From positions 14,428,727 to 14,492,726 of the forward strand of contig CM073327.1 in the NCBI GenBank assembly GCA_037043015.1: 64,000 nucleotides of DNA, given 5' to 3'. The first letter of the stretch is position 1. The number at the start of each line of letters is the position of its first letter. The notes under the pieces are model-generated. The model did no database searches, had not been told where the DNA came from, and saw only the letters and a program-made list of their open reading frames with translations. The translations under genes were made by a program, and so were the position numbers. Below are positions 36,894 to 48,500 of the stretch, in pieces. The stretch is from Bryum argenteum. Lineage: Eukaryota > Streptophyta > Bryopsida > Bryales > Bryaceae.

Positions 36894-38150
36894 GATTTGG
36901 TATTTCTTGAACCTCTTTCATAACATAAGATTCTATGGTAGAAACCTGTCTCTCTTGCTGCAGTAAAATTAATTTGCAACCATAAGTTATTAATTTACAT
37001 AAAGCAAAGGTGATTTCTGAAGTTCACAGAAGGCAAGGTTAACCAAAGACTTGCATTGTTGCAAGCATTCGAACACGAAGACCATTGCTTTTCTACTCTT
37101 CAAAGTTGGTATGCTTCGAAGTTCCTTCCGAGGAGACCTTGTAAACAAACAAACCACCTCCTTCAATCACTTGTGGCGCAGTTCCGCGTGCAATTGATGC
37201 AGTCTGTTGCTTCCTTCATCAATATACTACAATATCACTATTACCCTCAAGGTTCAATTCAATTTATAGCCAATAGCGTTGGCAGAGTACCAACACCCGT
37301 AGCGTCTCCGCTCAAAACTGAAACAAGCAATTGCAAATTTGCAATTTGATGATTACACTTAATATATTGTCCTGAGGAATTCGCTCCGCAAATCCCAATG
37401 GTATAAACCCTTGCTATGTACAAGCCTCTCGTCATCAAAGCCTCAATCTTCCTCCGTGATTTATTTGTTCACTCAAGCCCAGAAAAAATACATGGCATGG
37501 TAGGTTATGCAACAATCAAACCGCGTGAGTGGCGGAAGCATAGGACTAGTACCTGTCGGTGTTGTATCAATATCACCATCGCCTGTTGTGACAACATCTA
37601 CATTCTGGTCTCCAAGCGACTTAATCACAAGCACTCCACCAATCTTGCACTTTGGAAAACCCGCGCCACTGTGAGGAGTCTTCCGCAACTTACTCACCTA
37701 ATCCAGCATTACAACGAACATACATGGAGCGCTTTGAAGGAGATTGACACTGAACGCTTTAACAAGATTCTAAAGATTAATCAACACTCAACTATTAAGA
37801 CTAGAGAGGCCACACTCCTCTATCACACTAAAGCAACTCAGATTGTTGCATTCTTAATTAACAATGGCAGGATCGACATTGAAGCGCATGAATAAAAATA
37901 ACAAACTGTTTACGAAGAGCATGGTATTGCGGCAAGAAAAACAATAGTAAGAAAACAAGGGCCTACTCACAAGTCATGATGCTGGAAACAAAGTCAGGTC
38001 GATGCGCGAAAGAAATCCAAATGGAGCGTTGAGGGAGGAACAAGACATGGCCAAAATACAAAAATCTCGCAATGGGACTTAGAGTCTTGCTAAATTGTTT
38101 GGTAGGGCTCGCTGAAGTTATGGCTAGGGTTGACGTAGGGCTCATAAGGG

Positions 38151-40083
38151 CAATGGCTATGGCGTGTCTTTACAACTTTCATCTACTATTGAAAACCATG
38201 GCTAGGTTCAGATTTCATTCACAAAACATAATGGGTAGGCCATACTCATTTACAAGCCATAAAGGGGCATGGGTGGGCCATACCCATTCCAACTTGGTCC
38301 AAGAATGCCCCTATGACCCTAAAAAGCAATTAGATTTGCCAAAATATTATTTTCAACACTTTAAGTCAATCGCAACCTCACATGTGTAATATTGTTGTTA
38401 GTTTGAGACTTTGATATTCTTTGTTGAATTCATAGACTTGACACTTTGACATTGTGTTTAAGTTCATGGCGAAATGTATTCTCATATATTGATGAACTGA
38501 AATAGTATTATCCTTGACAAAAAGTCTCATTTTAATTAGTTAAATATTATTAAATCTTCTCTTGTAACCAGCTGTGGGAGAGTTTGGCGTGCAATTCATG
38601 CAGTCTCTTGCTTCCTTCGTCGATACACTAGAATATCCCCACCAACCCAAGGTTCAATTCTGTTTCCAGCCACTAACTTTGGCGTAAATTACGAACCCCA
38701 TATTTCTAAAACATATCCAAAATCCATAATGTTACCCTTCGACCTTTGTAACATTACGCCATCGACCTATGACCTAATTTTGTTAGAGGGGTCGTATTCT
38801 TTATTCATTTTGTGAAGTCTCATGTGCCATTTTAGTCACATTCGAAATCGTGCCATTTGTACTCCAGTTGAGAAATATCTATGCCTGCAAAATGGCACAT
38901 TTTTGAAAATATCACACGTTCTCAATAATATCAACTAATTTTTGGAATATCACCAAAACTCCATAATATCACACTTTTATGGTTTTTGACCTTCGAACAC
39001 AATCAAACGGTAATAATTCTCAATTGCGAAAACATTGCTGTTTGAACGGTCGTTAAGAAATAATTTGTCAAGAGGAAAATGTTTTTGAATGGCCGTTCAA
39101 AAATATTGTTTTCTTTGAATGAAAGTTTAGACATCTTTGTCCTTTGATGTTAAAAATCGACAAAACCATTGTGTGTTTTTTTTTCTTTTTTTCTTTTTTT
39201 CCTTTTTTTTTTCATTTTAAGCACTCCAAAACACGCAATTTTACGGCATTAATCCTTCTAAGAGAATTGAGGTTCCACATAATGTGACCACCCAACCTTA
39301 ATATATCACCTTTATAACCCTTGCTCGTTTTGTAATATTATCCTTCCCTATCTTTTTAGAACCTTAGTGTTGGGATTTCAAGCTCCCAAAACATTGTGGA
39401 TCTTTAGGGGTTAACTCTTAGAGAAGAGGTCTCACATTGAAAATAATTGGCAGGACTTAAGAGTTATGTGTTGGGTGGGTAGAAGCGTTCATAATATGAA
39501 TGTAAAATTTTATAGCACATATTTGCATACATATATAATCCAACATTGTTATTTTGGACATCAAAGTTTCAACTTGTCACCTAAGACACTTCTCTAAAAA
39601 AAGAAATTGGCCAATTCTTTCTAATATATCTTAAGATCATGATTATGTAAATATAATTATTGAAACTATTTTTGGTTCCAAATAACTGGCTTCCAATGGT
39701 AAGACATACCTTATGTTTGAAAACCCAAAATCAGAAGTTGCCTTCACTGCATGCCATTAATTCTTACTCTTTTGTATAGACCTGCAACTTCAATCGTAAA
39801 GCAAGCCTAATTTGAGACCCAATCCAAGTGTTTCCGCCAAAAATCGAGTTTGGATGAGGATCTATGGCTCTTAAGAGTTTCTACCTTTCATCCAAAATGT
39901 AGAAAAACGACAGTGGGGAAGTTTAAAAGCTAAGGTTCATGTGTCTTTTTTTTTGTCTTAAAAAAAGAATTAGCATTGCAAATCCAACATGAAGATCATT
40001 GCAATAAGATATATTAGATAATAAAATTTAAAACTCCAATCAGAGACTATTCAGGCTTCATTTTAAAAACCTTATGTATGTAA

Positions 40084-40125
<42 letters not shown>

Positions 40126-40493
40126 AATATTTTTTTTAAAACATGATTTTATTGTTTTCATAATGGTTACAATGGGTTACAATGGTAAAATATGCTCCTT
40201 GTTTAAAAATCTGTCAACAATTCTGCCTTTACAAATATGCATGCAGTATATTGTGACCATGCTGGATGGGTATAAAATGTTTATAAATTAAAATAGACTA
40301 AATTTAGATTTCAACTTAAAAAGCTTCATCAAAACAAGACTTTGGATGACAAAGTCATGACTCTTCAAATTTTAAGTTGTCATCTAGAATGTCCAGTGCG
40401 CTTAGGGGTTATTAACAACTATCAAATCAATTTATCAATAACAAAGAGATATTAAGCACTAATATGTCACTAATAAAAGCTATTAAAATTTAT
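38151..40493. other. Repeat-rich gap, no gene seen
   Basis: 38151-38960 repeats the upstream flank of the PWWP copies. 38960-39365 is the third copy of the duplicated block segment. 39640-39930 and about 40130-40415 are diverged right halves of TTAA element B (GAAAAACGACAGTGGGG; GTGCGCTTAGGGGTTA). A (TA)n run lies at about 40090-40121. CTTTAGGGGTTAA at 39401-39413 may be another solo B-type end. Confidence 0.6.
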
Positions 40494-41654
40494 TTATACA
40501 ACATGATCTTGTAAATTATGTTCTAATATCCATTTGGATTTTAGAAGATATCCTCCAATATCATCATAATCAAATTCCGACCCTCGAAAATCAAGGGTAG
40601 TCCATACAAATGTTGCTAAGTTGTAAAGCCATGCACTATCTCCCCTAAATCCATAACGCTTTTTTGTTACAACTATGATCAGAAAACCTTCACATGCATA
40701 TAATTTTGCATTGTAGGTTATTTCTTTTATGAATTAGGGCCCCTCCAATGGATAGATATTGTGAACTTTGATCTCCACAAAATTCAAGGAAAACGTATCT
40801 ACACAATATTCTATGATATAGTACTTTGTTGTTATTAATCGAAAATTTACGGTGAAATTACTTCTCTTCCACAACACATAGAATGATTCATCATTATAAA
40901 CTAGAATAAGCTTTTTTGAATCATCCGTATTTAGAAGTAGTACGTTCCTTAAGTTTTTAATTGTTGAGTCATAAAAAAATTCCAAAAATACTTTAGAGTC
41001 TATTCTAGTGAATAATTTTGGTTGTGATAAGGTCCACTTTCTGTTTTTGTCAAGAAGATCATATACATATTTTCTTGTATTGATAATAATCTGGCGTGTA
41101 TCTTCTTCCACGCTTACCCCCACACGATTGCCAAGCTTCTCAACATAATTAAGTGTCCATTCGTTAGGTAGAACGGGCAGTTGATATAAATCTCTTGTCA
41201 ATGGATTTACAAGGCAAATTTTTGGATTACAATCAACTTCTCTTGTTGAATAACATATTAACCCTATTCCTCCTCTATTTTCAACTAAGTTACCATCAAT
41301 TGTAGGTTTGTATGTGTACCACTTGTTGCTCTTCATGTTCAATGTTCTCACCCATATGTTACTATCTCTACCTTGTGTTACCAAAGAGAACATAATTGGA
41401 CAAGCTTTATCACAATGCAAAGAAAAAGAAGGAATGGTTGTTATTTTATGCTTCCACGTTTTACTCAAACATCGCAATTGGTACATTTCTTTGAAAGGAA
41501 GTTGAGAAAACACACGGTCATGAAGTACGTGACTAGGGATTTTTTTCCAAAGATTAGAATTAGATTCTTTTTGGTTCTCCACAAATTTCTCTTCATTCAA
41601 TTTCTTTCTTAACTCAATACTCTCCACTTGCTCCATTTGCTTTCCTTCTCTCAT
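40494..41654 (-). pseudogene. F-box protein gene, copy 2, one premature stop
   Basis: From ATG 41654 the frame encodes 306 aa with an F-box at residues about 33-72 (LWKKIPSHVLHDRVFSQLPF, then LSKTWKHKI) and the same associated domain as copy 1 (ENRGGIGLICYS, CLVNPLTRDLYQLP, TTKYYIIEY). It ends at TAA 40734-40736. The same frame then continues for 79 more codons to TAA 40494-40496, with EGFLIIVVTK, WLYNLATFVWTT and GYLLKSKWILE, matching the C-terminus of copy 1. The stop is therefore a nonsense mutation in a gene of about 385 aa. A shortened protein could still be made, so loss of function is inferred. Confidence 0.85.
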
Positions 41655-41747
41655 TTGTGTGTTGCAAGTTTATGTAGTAATCTACATCCTTTAATGAGCT
41701 TGTTGGCTTAGCTAGTATTAAGTAACCCTATTTCATTTTAGCTTTAA

Positions 41748-42719
41748 CCCCTAAACGTCCCAACCTATTTTTAGCAGAAAAGCACATTTCCATAGAAATC
41801 ATCATAGATGAAAATCAAGAGAAGCTATTAAGATCTCAACCGTACAAACTTGTAATAGACTTATCAAAGATCATGTGGACCAGAATTTGAGTCATGAGGC
41901 CTTATAGATCGGGAGATCATAACATATTAGTTTCAAAAACAAACTGCAAAAATTTCATCATTTTCACTTTGAGGTGGAAATGCTACCAATATACCTATTG
42001 CAATTAAAAAATCACCAACTAGAAAGATGTTCACCTTCATCTTAATAAGTCCTTTACCCAACAAAAATTCATCAAAAGAATTTCTTGGCTCAAATAAAAG
42101 CCATGCAATGGTAAAAACTACCGAACATTTTACAAAGGAAAAATAGTCCAAAACTAGATCCTTTGCATTCAATTTCATGCCTTATCTTCAAAACATCTTC
42201 GATCTTGTTAAGGTTTCTACCACTTAGACTAGACTCTAATTGGAGGCCATCCCAAAAAATTAAGTTGAAATCCAACGGTGGATGAGGGAGATATAGCTCG
42301 TAAAATATCATCCATTTTCTCACTTTTTTTGTTGACAAAACATCATTGCAAATCCAATAGCAAAATCATTTGGATCAAAAAACTTCTCACTACAAAGTTG
42401 TTAAGAATCACCTTAAGATCATGACCATGAAAAAAAATCATTAAAAACTATTTTTAGTTTCACATAATTGGCTTGCAATGGTAATACATGCCCCATGTTT
42501 GGAAACCCAGAAACAAGAGTTGTCTTCACTAAAGTGCATTCCATTAATTCATACTTTATTGTATGGGCTTGAAAATTTTACAACACAAACTAGACTTGAT
42601 TTGGAACCTAATCCAAGTGATTTCATCCAAAATGGACCTCAAATGAAGAAGATATGGCTCTTCAAAGTTTCTGCCCTTCATCCAAAATGTAGAAAAACGA
42701 TATTGGGGACGTTTAGGGG
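41748..42719. mobile_element. TTAA-type element B, copy 2 (972 bp, intact)
   Basis: Ends CCCCTAAACGTCCC and GGGGACGTTTAGGGG, with TTAA on both sides (41744-41747, 42720-42723). The body matches 16123-17461 with the nested A element removed. It retains the empty A site at 42401-42404. Short minus-strand frames (for example 41933-42178) are conserved between copies but match no transposase I know. Confidence 0.93.
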
Positions 42720-42993
42720 TTAAAATAGCAAAATAGAACCAACACATAAACAATATATTTCAACCAAGTTTTAAGGTTGAGAAAACTCATTCTTTCTCTG
42801 CCTAACTTTTTGAAGGCTTGAACATTAAAAAAAAGGAGCTTTTAAATTTAAAACAAGGCAAGGTTAGTTTCAAGTAAAAAATTTCTAATTTTTTAGTTCT
42901 ACAAAAGAAGAAAGATAGGAAGAGAAGTAATTATTGATGATCATAACCAAATGCAAATATGGAGTGGATAAAAGATGAGTCATTGATCTTTAA

Positions 42994-43233
42994 CCCCTAA
43001 AGGTCCAAGAAAGCGAATACTGCTTTTTGGAGTCCAAAATTCAGCCAACTTTGACCATTAAAATCTCACAAATGAAGAAGAATCAACGGTTCAATTTTGG
43101 CAAGTGAGTGGAAGGTTAAGTTAACTTCAAGATCCTACGGTTGGATCTTCCAAATAATTATTAGATTGAGAGTTTTAGGCCTGAAGTAAGGGAATGTCCA
43201 TTTTTACAATTTTGCATCAAGAACCTTTAGGGG
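42994..43233. mobile_element. TTAA-type element D (240 bp)
   Basis: Ends CCCCTAAAGGTCC and GAACCTTTAGGGG, flanked by TTAA at 42990-42993 and 43234-43237. The interior is unrelated to A or B. Same termini and target as those families, so it is a third member of the group. Confidence 0.88.
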
Positions 43234-44963
43234 TTAAAAGTGAATCGATGAGGCATGCTATTAAAAATACTATGCATAAAAGAAGCACCCAATAAAAATC
43301 TCAAATGACATTGCAAAAAGTGTAGTTCCATGTTACTAACCCTCAAAAATAAATTGATTGAATAACTTCCACATAATTCTGCCTTTAGAACCCAAATGTA
43401 AATTTCCACACCCACATCGCCAAACCCTTCAAGAGATCTTTGCTCTCAACAACAACCCCAAGCCCTTGTTGACTATGCAGATATTGATATCTTCTCCTTG
43501 TCACAAACTAATAGAAGTTTATCTGAATATTATATACTTACTTTTACTTTTGTCTTGTGGAATTTTATGGTCAAAAGAACCTTAAAGTTTGAAAACCAAT
43601 TATTTTGAATAATTTGCAAAATTTCTTGCTCATGTACCTTGTCCGCTCCATGATCGTTAAATATTTCCTTAATAGTATATACATACAAAGATACAAATAT
43701 CTTTGTATAGATCAACCTTTAAATGCTAGTGAGATCATTTTATACTTGGTATTTTGTTCCAAATGTTGTTTCAACCAAAAATAAACAATTTTAGTTTAGT
43801 TTAAAAAAAACTCTATTAGATTCATAGGTTGTCTTTCCACATGATTTAAACAAAAATTCCACCTTGGGTGATTCTTTTCTTTCTATGTAAAGGAATGCAT
43901 ATTGCTCTTCTTGTGAAAGAGGAACCTAGCCAACCAAACCACTTCCTAGAAGATTTCATACTAGATGATGCAAGTAGGAAAGAAACATTATTGTTAGGTA
44001 TCAACAATTGCTTAGCTTGTAAGTACAAGAGAAAGAGCACACATTCTTGGAACCAATACTGCCAAAATTAGGTAGTTGTGCTCTTAGAACATTATGTATG
44101 ACAAACGCCATCATACTAAAATGAAACAATCTTAACCTTCAAAGGGGATTAAGAGACTATTTTGGGTTACATATGATTCATGAAGTCTACAATTTGCAAA
44201 AGTTACAACGCATACAATCTGAATGTAGTAACAAAGTGCTTGACCAAAGTCCAAACAACCCGTTTTAGTCTTTTTCAACTCTAGGAATTAAATATAAACT
44301 GAAGGACTTAAAGTCTATTTCCTCTATGGATCCCAACCAGTAAAGACCATCATATCAACTCCACATTATCCAAATGAGAACCCAAATATCTCAAAGGCTA
44401 AACTTTCCTACATTCCACATGGTATGAGACTCACTAAGGGACACTTTACATAGGGAGTCAAGTTTTTCATGAGCAAAAAACCTCTCATGTAATTGGTCCA
44501 TTTTAAAATTTCAAGAAACAGACCAATCGCATGAGGATAATTAAACCTAGGCCCCATGAACAACTCGTCCCTTGTAAAGTGTCCCTTAGTTGACCCCTAT
44601 AGTCAATCACTCTCTAAACTACCCAAAACTACATGTTATCAATGTTTCTAATTTTGACATACTTTTAGGTATGTATTCATAGGATCTAATGCGATGGGGT
44701 GAAAATAAGAAACACCAATTGCTTACCCATTACTTTGTGTTGAGCCACCTTCACATCCTTCCAATAAAAAAAATCACAAAAAAAATGTAAAAATCAAAAT
44801 CATACACTTTTTTAGAGGAGATTATTATAAAGAAAGAAAGACTGAGAAACTCCAGCCTATTCAGACACCAGCGTGAATAGAGTGTTTGTTTGACCTATCC
44901 TTACACCAATGACGGGACTACTAACCCCTCTCGGGGTGAACACTATGCTAGTTCCTACTTAGC
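43234..44963. other. AT-rich sequence, no gene seen
   Basis: Only short open frames without family motifs. I could not place any of it with a known element, although short patches resemble 7200 and 56840. Confidence 0.45.
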
Positions 44964-45189
44964 CACTACACTAAATTTGATAATTAGTGTTAGATACACT
45001 AATTTACATAAACATGTTATAAGTTTTTACTGTTGTTCAATAATTTTACCCACTATATTAGCCAAGATGGGGGTCCTTATATAGTATGAGAATCAATGCT
45101 CTTGGTAAATTTTGTAAACAAAAGTAAAAACTTATAGCATTTTCAAATCTTATAATAATCTAACACTAATTATCAAATTTAGTGTAGTG
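44964..45189. mobile_element. CACTA-like MITE, copy 2, inverted relative to copy 1
   Basis: Reverse-complement match to 15349-15577. Ends CACTACACTAAATTTG and CAAATTTAGTGTAGTG. If the element is taken as ACTACACT to AGTGTAGT, both sides show GCC as a 3-bp duplication. No coding sequence. Confidence 0.8.
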
Positions 45190-45516
45190 CCTGAGAGATT
45201 GAGATTACTATACCTATAATAATAAAGAGAATGCAAACAAAAATACCACTGAAAACTCAACACCAATTACATTACAATAAAAAATTTACAAATTGAGCAA
45301 TGGAAACATTCTGCAAAGGAAGGCAACAACTCATTCCAAGCCTGACTACCATTTTGCTTCTCCTTTCTTCTTCTCTTTCACTTTTCTCTTTCTGCAGGTG
45401 CAAATTCATTCATACAACATCTCTCTCTTCTCTCTCTCTCTCGGGAGTGGAGTAGAAAACTCTTGCTTAAGAAAATAGTTTCTCGCCCACACAACTCAAC
45501 ACTACCACCACTGCTG

Positions 45517-48500
45517 CTACCTCTGTGAAAGGCGCCCTGGTGATTGCTGCATAAGCAACGCTTGCCTTGCTTTGTCTCCTCCTCCTCCTGATGCCTACAT
45601 TGCAAACAATCCCATAGAAATGCTCAAAATCTGAAGGAAAAGGAGTCCTTTTTAAAAGACTACTGTGTTTTGGTTTAAGAAATATCATACCCTGAGTTGA
45701 AGCTCTTGGTAGACTTGTTCGAGGCACCGTTTCAAATCGTGATATGATGCTACGAGCAGTGACCGCTCATCTCGGCTCATTAATATGATCTTTTCAGGAA
45801 CTCCAGCATCCAACTGTTCATGTTTATAACACACAAACAAGGTCAGTAGTAGTAATTATCTTCAATGGAAAGATTTAGGGTTTAGGGTTCAGTAGGATAT
45901 GAACTTACATACTCTCTATGTACATTGTGATCTCAAAAGGTCTCAATGTCCATTGGTATCTTAAACTTCGAATGCAATTAAGATACGAAGAGAAATTCCC
46001 CTCCTGACCATGATAACATGGTTCTTTTGTTCACAAACATTGAGACAACCCTATCAGGGCATAGTATTTTTACACTTAGATTGGGATTCTTTTGTTTCTT
46101 AATTAATTTGTTGGGGGAAATTGAAATATAACTGCCCTTGTGTCTCAACATTCTATTTCATAGTTTTAGAATTATTCTTACATTAGACGAGGAATTTTCA
46201 TAACCATAACAGAGAGGAACGTTTTGGAAAGGACTTGCTATTGATAAAAAACACTTCTTGATTGTGTAGGAAGAATGTAGATTGATCTCTACACTAATTT
46301 CAATTAACATTCTACCACAAAAACCGCAAGTTTATGAAGGTCATGACATATGGTGAGAGGAGAGTAGTACCTTGTTGAGACACTCAATGATATGGCCCCA
46401 ATCAATAACTGGTGTTCCTTCCTCTGATGTCTGCAAAAACAAAATGAAGTATTACATAAAAGAGTGCAATGAAAAGTCAGAAAGTGTGGGTGGGGGTGGG
46501 AGGACAAAGACAAACCTGGTGGAAGACGAAGTCCCTAAACAGCTTCAGCAAGTAGCGGTCACCCGTTTCTGACCACCCAGGGTCCACATCATTCTCAGGC
46601 CGCTCATTCATCATCCCCAGTTTCACCAGAATGCGTAAAAGACGTCCGTTCTCTGTTTCTTTGCTCAACTCATTCATCATCTCATCGTTTTGCATGTGCA
46701 CATTCTCAATCTGGGCAACACCACTAACCAAATCAGCACCCTATAAGACAAATACAAGACCTAATAGTAGCTATTCTACTCTACATTACTTTGTGCACCC
46801 TGTAAGACAAATATAAGATCTAATAGTAGATATTCTACAATGGAAAAGGTTGAACCGACCTCACTGAACATGCGGTCGGCGAGAACATTGTGTAATTGTC
46901 GAATGCTGCTAATACCCCCTCCCTCGGGCTTATCCGGAGATGAGGCCAACAAAGCTTGTGTGATTCGAACAAGATCAGATGAGTAATGAGATCCCATAAA
47001 CTCCAGGGATGCATTTGCCGTTGATCCACATGCAAGTGCCAGAATTAAACGTCCACACCCTGCCAAATCTTCTCTCTGCAAGCAATACAGACGAAACTTT
47101 CACTTATCGGAGTGCAATCTAGATTCTTGTCTCTAATCTAGGTTTTGATAACTGGAATGTAGCTCATGTCTAAGTGGAGTAGAGTGCCCGGGTGCTTGGT
47201 TGTATATAAGGCTATACTAAAATCTATGTTTGTTTTTGGAACAACTTAAAAATATGGACACTTTCATCTGTTCTACTTGCTAACCACTAAAAAATTTAAT
47301 TAGTCACACTCCATCATGTAATGTAATGCGGAAATGGGTAGTCTAACCCAAATAGGAAGAACCCTCATAGGAAGAACCCTCATAGGAAGAACCCTCATGG
47401 AAAGAACCCTCATGGAAAGAACCCTCATGGAAAGAACCCTAATGGGAAGAACCCTAGTAGGAAGAACCCTAATAAGAAGAACGCTTTGAACACGCAACTA
47501 CTTCCTACTATGTTTGTCCCCCTTTTGATCAAATTAATGACTAGGGCAAAATATTTCCTACTTGGTCCCTAAAGCTAAGTGGTTACTATGAGATGGTTAC
47601 TATGAGATTTATAAGGGTTTGTAAGACATGATGCTTAAGATCAGTTTAGATAGAATAAAGTAGGACTAGCATGAAAGGAAGGAATGAGTAGGGCTTATAA
47701 GGTGAAGTACAAGAGCCTCATCCGACTCACTTCAGCTTGCTACAAAAAGTCTAATATTGAAAGTTTAAGGAGTGATAAATTGAAGTTGCAAGTATTTTCA
47801 CGTTCAAAGGACGACTTACTTGGAACGATCGAGGATCGTCTGCAGGGTCACCATGGAGGACGTCAAGAATACCAACACCAGAAACACGAATTCGACCTTT
47901 ACTTGTGAGAATGACTTTCGATGGATGTAAACCCCCTGGACGGAAATACAAGCCTGCCCCATGCACAGACCGAAGAACAGTCGCTAATTGCACCAAGTAG
48001 CTCCAAAGCTGTTCTTCATTAGCCTGGTGCACCAGAGAAAACAAACCCCCCACGAATGAACAAGCCAAATACCAAAGGAGAGAAATAAAGTTTTTCCTGC
48101 TGGGAGAGAAAAGCTGCAACAAAAGCTGAAACTCATTGTTCCGTGTTGGTAGAGTAGAGAGGGTGATTACCGTAAGATGTACAACAGCACTAGCTTGGTC
48201 TTGTTGCAAGTGGAATGCTTGCAAGGTGAAAGCAGCAGGATAATAGTCATGCACAAAGAACAAAGCGGCCGTGTCCTCTACTTCTCGACTTACAAACGAC
48301 TCTCGGATTGCCGCTATGTGTGGGTGCCGAGCAAAAGGCGCCCATCGTTCTACAGCTTCCACTGCTGTTGTTGCCAACTCCGCTGTTGGTATTACCTGCA
48401 CGATTCGCACAACTGGAGCTGTGTATGTCATAGAAGCCAGAAAGATACATTCTCAGAGCCCAGGCCAGAGAATTCGCTACATCAAGCATGTTAGTTCATA

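Larger units (their letters stand above)
34600..38150 (-). pseudogene. PWWP-domain gene, copy C, degraded and internally duplicated
   Basis: The longest copy. First exon at about 37970-38145 (SASPTKQFSKTLSPIARF) and second at about 37545-37690 (FPKCKIGGVLVIKSLGDQN). The third exon (near 37160-37315) has TGA in the frame used by copy A. The next two exons occur twice: 36500-36960 plus 35880-36000, and 35670-35790 plus 35297-35460. The PWWP cores read WWPE and WWSE, not WWPG. A further exon at about 35050-35275 encodes CHEANGDCVVEFLYSSL then EADRYFMEPYSEEFPEMD. An acidic stretch at 34610-34735 reads GVDEPHCSQVEADDELGF. Transposons and a GC hairpin interrupt the gene. Confidence 0.65.

Noticed and set aside
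43868-44071. Plus-strand frame containing EEPSQPNHFLEDFILDDA as a possible small gene
   Set aside because: No family similarity, no splice-supported extension, and the antisense frame is also open. Insufficient evidence.
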